Part shown: one piece after another, positions 54,513 to 64,000 of the stretch
Numbering within the stretch: position 1 is the stretch's first letter
Layout of the letters: every line of letters starts with the position of its first letter
Source of the DNA: Oscheius sp. JU75
Taxonomy: Eukaryota > Nematoda > Chromadorea > Rhabditida > Rhabditidae
Direction of reading: 5' to 3'
DNA: 64,000 nt
Assembly (NCBI GenBank): GCA_037178855.1
Contig: JASJZC010000002.1
Span: 1,922,001-1,986,000 of the forward strand
Position numbers and translations under genes: made by a program
The notes under the pieces: generated by a model
The model's input: only the letters and a program-made list of their open reading frames with translations
Database searches by the model: none
Told to the model about the DNA's origin: nothing

Positions 54513-55383
54513 ATGAACCTTCGCTCGAAGAGAAAGTCAACCGATGCGGTCCAGGAGCCAGTCAAGAAGGGGCTAGTCACAGACAAACAAGTAATCTACC
54601 ATGATTGTACCACAGAGACTACATCAGTCGAAGACGAACTTAGGAAGGAAATCGGTAAAAGTGTCCAAAGTTTCCCAAAAAGATAGCTCTCCTTCAGAAG
54701 GGTTGAAAAAGATGCAAGCAGCCTCAAAAAAACAAGCTGCGGATTACAAAAAACAGATGGAGAAGAGTGAAAAGAAGGCTTTGAAACTGGAAAGGCTGAA
54801 TGATGCCAACAAGAAGAAGATTAGTGACCGTCCGTTGTCTGTCTTTTTGTCTACTATCTATTTTTAGTGAACGAGCAGCTGACTCATACAAGAAGCGAAA
54901 TATCAGAGTACAGGGAGACTCTAGAAAAGGAGGCGACGAGTCTGAAGGAGCAGAGACAAGAGCTGCTTCAACTTCGGGTTGAAACTCAGATGAGTAAGCG
55001 TTTCTTCCTAATCACAGTTCACAAGCCATTTCCAGCCATTCCTGTGGACGAACAGCGGGTCCTCTCGACCATGTCCTGCCTCGTCTGTCTGGCCTACTAC
55101 AGTAAGTCTTTCTCCCTTTTCAACTACTCTTCTCTTTTAGACATAAACAAGCACCCCTACTTTGGGGACTGTGGTCATTCCCTTTGTCAGTCCTGTATTG
55201 AAATCCTTCCCGCTAAGGACTGCCCGGCTTGCAGAAGGTTGGCCAGCTTTGCGTTTCCAAAGAAGAACTATCTGGCCACGGGTATGTCTAATATCAATCG
55301 TTGTTAAAGGATTGAATCTTCCAGATATGATTGAAGTCTTCACCGAAAGGGGATCCATCTCTCATACTTCTTTCAGAGCCTAG
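54513..55383 (+). CDS. coiled-coil/RING finger protein R1
   Basis: Seven short exons give about 195 residues. The start MNLRSKRKSTDAVQEPVKKG is basic. A coiled coil of about 90 residues follows (KKQAADYKKQMEKSEKKALK, SEISEYRETLEKEATSLKEQ). The C-terminal C3HC4 RING has CLVC, FGDCGHSLCQSCIE and CPACR, with the zinc ligands all present. RING domains of this type usually recruit E2 enzymes for ubiquitin transfer. Here the coil precedes the RING, the reverse of the TRIM order. Introns are 40-50 bases. Two relatives follow at 56486 and 59337. Confidence 0.8.
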
Positions 55384-56485
55384 AAAAAGATTCTGTGTAC
55401 ATACAGCCTGATTGTTTTATGATTATTGAATGAATTGTATCGGTGGCAAGCTTTCTAAAGATTATCTGGGTGATCTCTCTACTCCTAACGTGCACTTGTG
55501 TCCGTCCGTACAGAATAGGAAAAGCAAGCCAGTTGCGAACAGATTTTTTTTTTAGCGATAGCTCAGCTGAGAAAGTCGGAGAACAGATTGACCGGGACAG
55601 GCTTGTGCACCGGATTGACAATGGTAAAGACAGTAAGACAGACAGACTGTTTACATGGTTCAACTGGGACACGCTGACATGTGAATCAGGGGGACAAATG
55701 GCTGGATTATTGAGATCTTTCTGCTACTAAAGTGCCTTGTGTCCGTCCATTCGTGCGTCACAACGAGGAAAAAGCTGGCAAGTCATGACATGTCAAGAAT
55801 TAAGTGGACAAGTCAGCTTTTGGGGAAACTTGGGAGCTTAGGCTATTGGAGAAGCGGCGCAGCCACCTGTTGTCAATGCTAAGTTAAGACTAAGGGACGA
55901 CGAATCCGTCGTAGATTGGTGTATCAAATTACTTCGTAAGCCTGTGTATTTAGTTTTCATTGGACTCCGTACTATATGCTTGTGTCAGAATGCCAGTTTG
56001 CCTATGTCAGATTACCATCCAGAGCTTGTCTACAAGTTCATGTCAGAATCTTGAACTATGTTCTTGAGCTACGAGACTCTTTTCATCGAATCTTCTAAAT
56101 GAACCATTTTTCGATTTTCGACTGAAAATGTTATCCTGTTCTTTCCGGGTTCTGTTAAAACACTACCTCGGCCGTAGTAAAAGTTCATATAATTCTCCGG
56201 AGCACTAATTTTTCATCAACACGGGAGGTCAGGCTCTCAGCTATCCTATGGCTCATTTAAGGAGTATATTTCGTAGGCTATTGTAGTAGAATAACACATT
56301 TACACCCCAGAGATTAATATCCCGATTCAAATTTATAAAATTTCTCTTTGTATTGTTGGCCTTGGAGCGCCAGCAAGGCCCCCAGTAAAAGCGCCCCATC
56401 ATTCTTAATCGCTTCGCCTTGCTTTTTTCTGTTGGAGAAATCCATATTATCATTGCTTTCTTATCAGATTAGATATCAGTCACAA
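55384..56485. other. intergenic region with duplicated segment
   Basis: The part 55505-55900 is repeated at 58840-59238, including GACAGGCTTGTGCACCGGAT, GTGAATCAGGGGGACAAATG and GGAGAAGCGGCGCAGCC. Apparent frames in it (for example RLVHRIDNGKDSK) are shared by both copies, but an intact protein is not evident. TGTCA motifs occur at 55980-56060. Confidence 0.6.
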
Positions 56486-57503
56486 ATGAAACTGCGGTCG
56501 GAAACTCGAAGGGAACAGGCTAGTCTGACCAGGTAAAGAGTGCCGTTTAAATACCTTATTTAGGTTTCGTTTTTTTAGAACAGTTGTATTGCAAAGGATA
56601 ACAAAAAATCCACAGCGTTATTCGAGTAGTTCTACAAGAAGAGTTGCAAGAAACTTGGAAACAACTGAGGCCTCAAGCAGTACCAGAAAAAATGATACTG
56701 AACAGCAGAGTGGCTCGTATACACGGTGAGTTTTTTGATTTCAGACAGAAAGACAGTAATTATTGAGATCTGTTCCAGAGGCCGGTTCAACTGCGCAGTT
56801 TCTGATAAACTCAAGCAGAAGGTCAATTACCTAAAGAAGAAGATCCGTGAAAAAACGAAGCTGGTCATCCAGCTTCAGAAAGAACAACAGGAGACCATCG
56901 ATGGTCGTGAGTTCGGTTCATATTTTGTCTAGACATACCTTTTACAGTGACAGAAATCAAGAAGAAGCTCAGAAAACACTTTGACGAGGCTACCAAGAAC
57001 ATTCAAACTCTTCGTAAGAGTAAGGATTCCCTGATTTCTGTAGGAAAACCTGGTTTTAGCGCTCGTTAGCTACGAAAACCGGGCAGCTAAGTTTGATGCT
57101 ATGATGGAGAATAATGCAGAGGTGAAGGCTTTAATGGATATTGAGCGAGGTGAGTGTGACAGTGACAGTGAGTGAACTTTCTTACAGCCCCTGAACGCGA
57201 TCGCAACGTCGTCGACGCTATGAAATGCCTGGTCTGTCTCGGAGTCTATCGTGAGTTCTCCCAACTTGCTAGGTTCCATCGATTTCATTTTAGGAGAAGG
57301 AAAATGGCCAGTCGTGGGCCGATGCGGGCATTCCGTCTGTGAAACCTGCATTCCCCAGCTCCAAAATTGTCCTACTTGCCGACATCAAAACGCATTTCAA
57401 GACAACACCAAGAATTTTTCGATCATCGGTAAAAATTTCTTTGCTACTGAGCACAATTTTTCTTTTAGATCTCATCAATGCTGTGCGACAAAGGCAGATC
57501 TAA
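56486..57503 (+). CDS. coiled-coil/RING finger protein R2
   Basis: About eight exons, all in phase, give roughly 230 residues. The start MKLRSETRREQASLTR resembles R1. A Ser/Thr/Arg-rich segment precedes a coiled coil (KLKQKVNYLKKKIREKTKLV, EIKKKLRKHFDEATKNIQTL). The RING is CLVC, VGRCGHSVCETCIP and CPTCR, with all ligands present. The end is IIDLINAVRQRQI. Same coil-then-RING order and the same intron phase before the RING as R1. Likely E3 ligase activity, inferred from the domain. Confidence 0.8.
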
Positions 57504-58314
57504 ACATCAGCATGCCAAACAATAACGGGATACTTATAATGTTGGATGGATATCAGAATATGGGTTGTTTTATTGTTAAAAAGACGATTCTTTGTTTGGA
57601 TTTGTCAGAGAGACAAATAAACAGAGAGGCAGAGAGACAGTGACAGACTATTCCCAGTTGGACCGCCCTCGTTTTTACGATATGCCGGCTACATGAACTG
57701 TCTGCATCAGTGATTCAGCTAATCGCAGAGACGCAGGTACTGCGTGTGGATTTTTGTTGGAGACTCTGCCAGCAGAACCTTTTCCGATCGCGAGCAGATT
57801 GCGCAACCCTTGCGATCCTCCAAACTATTATGAATTCCAATAAACATCCAACTCTTCTGACTCATCCGCCATTTGACTAATCACTGAATATCTAAACAGA
57901 CTCCTGACCACATATCTTTATTCCCTGATCTCTATTTTCTCTAGAGGACCTAAAAACTGACCGTTCCCTGTAGAATTATCGATGGGAAAGTATCTCCCGC
58001 GGTGTCTTCCTAATATGATTGCCGGCAATAGTCGCCCGCCAAGAGAGCATTGTTCTAGCGGCTTTCGATGGTCCTCCTTTATCACTTGTCTTTCTGTGTC
58101 TATGGCTCTCTGTCTCTCTTTCACACCGGTAGTGAATAACTCTTTCCTCCTATTCAAAATCGCATACCGGGCGGAAACTCTCCGACCAAAATCCACGATT
58201 CATTTCGCTGCCCCATTCCAAATGTCTCAAAATTTTGTAACCAACCTCCATTTCTTGCCTTTAACCCTTTTCTACCCTCTTTGTATATGCATATTCAACT
58301 GCTATTGTCAGAAA
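57504..58314. other. intergenic stretch
   Basis: Includes an AGAGACAG tract at 57605-57645. A minus-strand frame at 57918-58196 is followed by AATAAA but lacks an ATG and a recognised domain, so I do not call it a gene. Confidence 0.4.
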
Positions 58315-58371
58315 ATGACCCGTTATAATCCTGTTGGCCCTGCAAGCACCCGAACCAGTCGTTCCCAGGTA
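58315..58371 (+). CDS. possible first coding exon of R3 or relic
   Basis: MTRYNPVGPASTRTSRSQ followed by GTATTT resembles the basic first exons of R1 and R2 and ends in phase 0. The exon at 59337 begins at a phase-0 acceptor (GATAG|ATG), so splicing the two is possible across an intron holding the 58840-59238 duplicate. Without transcripts this is uncertain. Confidence 0.3.
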
Positions 58372-58659
58372 TTTGTTCCAGCTGCCAGGTGCTTCGTTCT
58401 TTTTCTAAATTTATGTTCCTTTACGGGCTAATTCTTAGAATTTCGTATTTTCGCTCATAGCGAATGTCGTTGAAATATGAGCTCCTTCACTGAGGTCTCT
58501 GTCTCGATCTAACCAATTCAAAATTGATGTCTGTGGGACTGCCGCTTTGTTTCTGTTTTTGGTTCTGTCCAATACCTCGAAACAAAATTGTCAAGTCTGG
58601 CCAAGGAATTAGATAGCAAGTCAGGAGTGACTAGAAGATAGGGTCAGTAACCGCTCCTT

Positions 58660-59238
58660 TGGCGGTAGCTCAACTAGGACGGCATTACATAGGACTAGAG
58701 AGTGACAGGCTTGACAGAATACCATTATACCGCTACACGTTGACAGGACGCGTAGTGATAAATTTGGTGGACAGGTTGACAGAAGAAGGCTCCGGGCTGA
58801 TAGGATTTAGGACACATATTCACGTTACTTGGAAAGATAATGTTGACAGATTAGGAAAAACATGCCAGTTGCGAGCAGATTTTTTAGCGATAGCTCAACT
58901 GAGAAAGTGTCGAATCGAAGAACAGATTGACCGGGACAGGCTTGTGCACCGGATTGACAATGGTAAAGACAGTAAGATAGATAGACTGGTGAATACAGGG
59001 TTCAACTGGGACACGCTGACATGTGAATCAGGGGGACAAATGGCTGGATTATTGAGATCTCTCTGCTGCTAAAGTGCACTTGTGTTCGTCCATTCGTGCG
59101 TCTCCACGAGGAAAAAGCTGGCAAGCCATGACATGTCAAGAATTAAGTGGACAAGTCAGCTTTTGGGGAAACTTGGGAGCTTAGGCTATTGGAGAAGCGG
59201 CGCAGCCGCCTGTTGTCAATGCAAAATCAAGACTAAGG
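58660..59238. repeat. TGACA-rich array and duplicated segment
   Basis: 58660-58860 is rich in GACAGG/TTGACAG motifs (GTGACAGGCTTGACAGAAT, GTTGACAGGACG, GGACAGGTTGACAGAAG), the reverse complement of the TGTCA arrays at 42213 and 43085. 58840-59238 duplicates 55505-55900 with about 90% identity by eye. Confidence 0.7.
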
Positions 59239-59336
59239 GAGCTGTCGTAGACTAGAAGCTAGAAAATGACTAGAAGGGGAATGTTGGTATAGTTTGAAAC
59301 AGTAACACTAGTTGGAAGATATACCCATGGTGATAG

Positions 59337-59760
59337 ATGGCTGACAAGGAAGGGTGTCAAGTTGTCATCGAAGCTGACAACAATGAGAACGAAGAAGCCA
59401 GGAAGAAGGCCGACGACCTGAAGAAACAGCTGGCCGAGATCCGCCAGGTCGTGGAGTGTCATATCTGCTACCTTCCTTTCGGTAACTTTTCATCTCTGTT
59501 CATCTGTTTCTCTGTCTCTATGTCTGTCTCTCTCGAATTGGCATGTTTAGGGAGGGATGTTGTCCCTTACATCGGGATCTGTGGGCACTCCACGTGCCTC
59601 AGGTGCGTCACCCCGCTCCCAACCAACAAGTGCCCAACCTGTAGGTTTCCGAATGTCTACACCATTCTTGAGAAGAACTACACCCTTGTCGGAAAGTGTT
59701 CTTATGTATTTTCATATTTGGGATTTAGAAGTCGCCGAGCATTTCGAGAAGAACCCTTGA
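59337..59760 (+). CDS. short coiled-coil/RING finger protein R3
   Basis: Exons 59337-59480, 59550-59695 and 59731-59760, approximately, give about 105 residues. A brief helical lead (NNENEEARKKADDLKKQLAE) precedes a C3HC4 RING: CHIC, GICGHSTCLRCVT and CPTCR, then NVYTILEKNYTLVGKVAEHF. It has the shortest coil of the three relatives. The first intron carries a CTGTCTCT tract. An upstream exon at 58315 may extend the N-terminus. Confidence 0.75.
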
Positions 59761-60008
59761 ACTGTCAGCCTTTCTCATAGAGCCTTTCCTTAACTTTCTT
59801 TTTCACCGGTTTTCCATGCCAGTTGTTAAATTTGCTCGTTGTCATACTCTGTTACAGTTCAATAAATTTTCTCAATTATGAATCGAAATATGAACATTTT
59901 CGATCTTTTTGCCTGCTCTGTCTTAAAAAAGCAACTGTACAGAATTACAAAGTCGGATTTCCAAAGAGTACAGAGTCTCTTACTATCACTCTCACTTCCT
60001 GCCAGCCA

Positions 60009-60125
60009 ATGAAAAGAGTCAAACAAAAGAAGCCAAGTGAAAGTCTAAAAGTTCGCTCAAGAAGAGAAAAGAATCTGTCAGTGGTAACTATCCAAAATCA
60101 GTCTTCAGCCCCTAGTGCAGTATGA
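60009..60125 (+). CDS. short basic ORF, possible RING-family first-exon relic
   Basis: MKRVKQKKPSESLKVRSRRE and a Ser/Ala-rich end of 18 residues before TGA. It resembles the LRS(K/R)R(K/E) start of R1 and R2 and lies just downstream of R3. No following coil or RING exon is found before the repeat at 60170. Confidence 0.25.
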   Translation: MKRVKQKKPSESLKVRSRREKNLSVVTIQNQSSAPSAV

Positions 60126-60169
60126 AACCAAAACCAACTAGCTTGTAGTCCTTTGTGATTTCCGAAGAT

Positions 60170-60430
60170 TTCAGAGAGTGTGAAAGGTCTCGGTTCGAAG
60201 AAGGTCGTCTCGACTGTCAATGGTGTGGGCCAGTTCGTCGTCGTCCATTGGTAGTCGTTACTGTACGCGCATTAAGATTTCCGGTAGGAGTTACTGTTGT
60301 CCCAATGAGTGAGGTCCTGTTGGGAAGAGTCGAAGAGTCAGCTGCGGGTCGTTCTCTTGGTCGTCGTTTCTTGCTGAGTTCCGTTGGGCCTTTAGATGAC
60401 AGCCAACTGCGAGTTCTGAAACCCTTTGTT
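60170..60430 (-). repeat. dispersed repeat family A, inverted fragment
   Basis: The minus strand contains the LIGTTVTPTGNLNAR-type block seen as LNGTIVAPTRSLNG at 48665-48705 and LNGKPVAPT at 10085. Its reverse reading VPMSEVLLGRVEE matches VPLSEVLLSRVEG opposite 48614-48700. It lies at the 3' end of the second RTE element. Confidence 0.5.
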
Positions 60431-60483
60431 TGAACGACGACGACGATTCTTGAAGCTTAGCTTAATGACAGGGGCAGGGCTTT

Positions 60484-62400
60484 TTATTTTTATTTTATTT
60501 TATTTTGACGGTATCAAAGGGGTTTCCTAAACTGGGTCCCTTGCCGCTCCCGTGGCTCGAACCCACTCTTCGCCGTCCAATCTTGCCGCTCGCATCCACG
60601 TTGCGGGGGTTCTTCTTATCCTCTCAGATGCTCTCCTTAGTTCATCCTCGCATCTCATACGGGGTCTAACAATGACGCGTCGCTGGTCCAGGGGTATCCA
60701 TTCAGTCGTGGCTCTCGACCATCTCGCTCCGTCCATCGCTGCAACTCTTCTTCCCCACTTCAGCTTTCTCCTCCAAGTCAGGTCCAGGATATCGGGGAGC
60801 TGAGTCATTCTTCGAACATCTTCGTTCCTCACGCGGTTGCGAAGAGTAAGGCCTAACATTGCTCTTTCCTGTCGTCTCTGCTTGGCACGATACAGGTCAG
60901 GTAGACTCGCCTCTTCATCCTTGTTGGCACGGTTCTCTTGGTAAGGAACAGACGATGACGATTGAACGCACCCCATGCAGCTCCGATCCTCCGAGATAAC
61001 TTCTGGTTTTCTGTGGTGCACGTAACCGAACTTCCAAGATAGGTGAAGTGCTGGACAAATTGGATTTGTTGACCAGATACAAGCAGATCCCCCTCGTAGG
61101 CATTGGTCATCGCAACTGTCTTGCGGAGATTGACTTCCAATCCAATCCTACGGCTTGTTTCCTCCAGTTCGGTCACCATGCGCTGAACTGCTCTCAGGTT
61201 CTTCCCGACAAGGACGACATCGTCGGCGTAGCGAAGATGATTCAGCTTACAGTCGTTGATGTTGAAGCCGAAGTTGTCCCAATTGAGTCGTCTGAAGATG
61301 TCTTCGAGCACAGCGTTGAAGAGGAGAAAGAACGCAGCCTTGACGAACTCGCGCTTGATGTCGATCTCCACTAGGTCCTCGTGCACCTTGATCTTGCAGC
61401 CAGCTTGATGGTAGACTTTCCACAGCATTTCGACGTAGAGTTGATCCGCTCCGTGTTGTTGAAGGGAGTTCCACACGGCGTTCCACTCAATTGTGTCATA
61501 GGCTTTCCGGAAATCGACAAACACGAAATAGAGGTGATTACGATAACCGTAGGCCTTGTCAATCAGCTGCTTGATGGTGTGAAGGTGTTCCACGGTAGAG
61601 AAACTTCGACGGGCTGGTTGAATTCCAAACTTCGATGCATTCTGGCCAACATAACTCGCGTGAACAGCTTGTATGGAGCTGGTAGTACGGAGATTGGGCG
61701 GAAGTTGGTCAGATCAGTGTGGTCTCCTTTCTTCGGGATGAGCGTGGTAATCGAATCGCCGAATCCAGGAGGGACCACACGATGTTGAAGCATCCGAGTA
61801 AAGAGACGTGCAAGAAGAGGCACCATCTCAGTTTCTGCGACTCGGAGCTGCATCGTCGTAATGGAGTCGTGTCCGGGGGCCGTTCGCATCCTCATCCGAT
61901 GTAGTTGCTTCCAGATGGTGGAACTTCCTCTCGAGGGAGCTGGGGCATCGGAACCACGTTCACCGTTTGCTGGTACAACTCGTCAAAGAATTCTTTCACT
62001 CGACCTCGCACATCTTGGGAGCTGACAGTTCGAGATCCGTCCTTCTTTTGGAGTTGTCCGATCGCAGGAGTCGATATGTCCTCGAAGAGTCGCTTGGACG
62101 CAAGCGTCTGGTGGTACCGGTTAAGCAGATTCTTCTCAATATCCGAAGCAATGGCTATGCGCAGTGACTTGTTCGTTTGGACCAGTTGGAGACGTGATGG
62201 AATGTCAGCCTTGGGCAGTAGAACTCGTCGTTGGTCGAAAAGGTCTCTTGTGTTGGCTGAGAGCCTTTCTGCGCGTGGGATCCTTTCCGTAGCCACAGCA
62301 CGGGCTTCATCAAAGACTTCGCGAATGCCACGGTACTGGATAGTTGGATCGGGGTCCTCCATTGCTTCTCTTCTCTTCTGGATGCCATGACGGAAGAAAG
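60484..62400 (-). mobile_element. second RTE retrotransposon copy, 5'-truncated
   Basis: Same family as 21140-24056 with an identical 3' end (CAGTTTAGGAAACCCC, GATACCGTCAAA) and a (TAAAA)n tail in sense. It encodes the linker (DPTIQYRGIREVFDEARAVA), reverse transcriptase (FVDFRKAYDTIEW, LRYADDVVLVG) and C-terminus (RAMLGLTLRNRVRN). The endonuclease part is missing. Frame shifts and an internal deletion around the CIVPS region (near 60895) inactivate it. Confidence 0.9.
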
Positions 62401-64000
62401 GCCAATTCAGGGCTTTTAGGGGAGGATAATCCTAGCTGCCAAAAATGAGGCGAAATGAGAAAGGGACCTTTTATGAGAAGACAGGGCTTTTAGGGGAGAG
62501 GGTTTGGCAATGAGTTCGGAGATCACAAACGTAAGCTGAGAAACACAATGTGGGGGGCAATAATGATGATGAAGGTCAGAGAAATCTGATAAGAGATCTC
62601 ATCTGGTAGGTTTCTCATGGACATGAAACACTATTTAGATAAGCGAGTCCTGATAAAGCTGTGCATTATGCAACTTTGTGGTAATATGGCAAGTTCTTTG
62701 CTCTATCCGAACAGGTAGTCAGCAGTTATGGATTTCCCGGTTACAGTAAGGACTCTGTGGCATACCTGGGGAGAATGACCTGCCCTGCTGTATTTCTGTG
62801 CGGCTCTTTCTGATCAAGCTTGTGGTCTCCGCAAAACCGTCCAACTGAATTACAGAATCGTCGGTAGATACTCAGATACACAGGGTTACCTTGAACTCTG
62901 TAGACCTGCGGAAGAGAAAATAACTGCTCAACAATCTTCACCTTTAGTATTTTTGCCACGGTCTAGCTTCGTCAACTGTTCCGTCTATTGTGGCACTCAT
63001 GAACCTACGACATAGAGACAGAGAGACAGATAGATCGAAGCAGTGATAGACTAACGCTGCAATATGAACCAGCAGAAACCATCTGTATGTTTCACAGCTC
63101 TAGATGACCATTTGAAAATAGAGTAGATACCAAGACCAGAAACTGGGATACCGATGTATCTCACAATTCGCATGACTGCCATATACGGGGTTGAGTCAAA
63201 AATACCACAGCTAGCTTTGGTATCATACATCTTCTAATGAAAAAAATGTAATCTAGAATATTCATTGCGGGGTGTGATTGCACTGAATTTTTGAATTTTC
63301 GGAATGTGGAGCAATTTTAGACCAGGTGCTATATGCGAGAGTGGATAGGTATTTTTTCTCATCGATGCGAGGAAATTAGACGGAATGTTCGTGAATTACA
63401 GAAGTTGGCTATACTTTTCTTGTCGAGTTCTTTTAAACTCAGTTGTCTAATACTTCACCAACTAGGAAGGCCCGAACGAGCCTTCCTAGTCGGGGGTAGT
63501 TTGTTCAATTCGAAACAAATATACAATGGTTCAATTGGACGGAAGAATGTTCATACGAGGCAGCAGACTGGAGCATTGCGAGCCGCGTTGATCAGGCTCT
63601 TCACGATTCTTTCTTCTGTATCTTCAATGTTTTTGTATTCCTGAATTTCTATAATCGGATCATCTTCTCTTGAAGCAGCAAACCATTTGATACAAGCGAG
63701 TCTCAGTACAAGTGAGTCTCAGTCCCACGTGAGGAAGATAGTCCCAAAGAAGCTTATCTTTCTGAAAAATCGAGTTTATACAGTTATGCATCTGAAAATT
63801 CAGCAAGGACAAACTAAAAAAAGAGAACCTACCGATTTATTAGTAGTAAACTCCAAAAGGGCAATATTTTCTTTGCTTTTGCAGAAACCTCGAAACTGCT
63901 CGAAATATCGGTCAAATTTCAGGTAAGAATTATTTCGGCCGAAAGTTTGTTCCATAATACAAATTAGATGAAATTCTTCTTTTTTATATATTTTTAACGT
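62401..64000. other. stretch without convincing gene; relic of the 3656-3895 family
   Basis: At 63064-63120 MNQQKPSVCFTALDDHLK repeats the start of the small gene at 3656-3895, then diverges and meets a stop. KQIYNGSIGRKNV near 63520 matches its middle. GGAAGGC-type complementary runs (ACTAGGAAGGCCCGAACG / CGAGCCTTCCTAGT) at 63461-63492 form a small hairpin. A minus-strand run TVTGKSITADYLF near 62710 has a faint likeness to piggyBac transposases. The right end is AT-rich and open. Confidence 0.4.

Noticed and set aside
57918-58196. Minus-strand frame followed by AATAAA
   Set aside because: No ATG in frame, no recognised domain, and spans an AGAGACAG tract.
62690-62760. Possible piggyBac fragment (TVTGKSITADYLF)
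   Set aside because: One short motif with stops around it and no other piggyBac segment; too weak to annotate as an element.
1-64000. CRISPR array, operon or bacterial features
   Set aside because: No spaced identical repeats; genes are intron-rich and eukaryotic in style.

Overview
The window looks like nuclear DNA from a nematode or nematode-like animal. Almost every gene is split by introns of about 35-60 bases with the (T)TTTCAG acceptor usual in nematodes. Gene families sit in tandem and inverted arrays with many decayed copies, and mariner, Tc1-like, pogo/Tigger-like and RTE-type elements are present. Species assignment is inference; no ribosomal RNA or other marker gene is present. 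Degenerate CTGTCTCT / AGAGACAG tracts occur in both orientations throughout, inside introns and between genes, and create many spurious Ser/Leu/Cys-rich open frames.

Layout. 1-159 is the 3' end of a plus-strand gene. 225-721 is a decayed kinase copy. 722-3655 is gene-poor. 4785-8860 is a birth-and-death cluster of small secreted six-cysteine peptides: three intact genes, several broken ones, and a LINE fragment. 8912-11293 is a secreted, possibly CUB-like gene (minus). 11566-16783 is a large SF1 helicase (minus). 18408-19080 is a decayed 4-TM gene. 19214-20380 is a CK1/TTBK-like gene that appears to be a pseudokinase. 21140-24056 is an RTE LINE (plus). 24120-31324 holds two coiled-coil, hydrophobic-core genes, one intact and one broken, plus an inverted duplicate. 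31583-34990 is a patchwork of transposon debris, two long foldback elements and an unidentified ORF with an Arg/Gly-rich tail. 36873-42212 is a zinc-finger/AT-hook/WD40 gene (minus) split in its coding sequence by a mariner element. 42721-44766 has two further foldbacks and a Tc1-like deletion derivative. 45108-50597 is a three-copy tandem family of acidic-tailed proteins (minus). 52165-54295 is a 4-TM family. 54513-59760 is a family of coiled-coil/RING proteins. 60484-62400 is a second RTE copy (minus).

The window reads as a fast-evolving accessory region. Secreted peptides, 4-TM proteins, RING proteins and coiled-coil proteins with hydrophobic cores are all in recent duplicate arrays, and several are already pseudogenes. 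The helicase and the zinc-finger/WD40 gene look more like conserved single-copy genes. The best candidates for undescribed biology are the six-cysteine peptide cluster, the 27972-31324 coiled-coil gene with alternative C-terminal ends, the orphan ORF at 33536-34460, and the dense set of inverted repeats that could make double-stranded RNA. All exon models come from reading frame, splice sites and paralogue comparison by eye; no transcript or database support was available.
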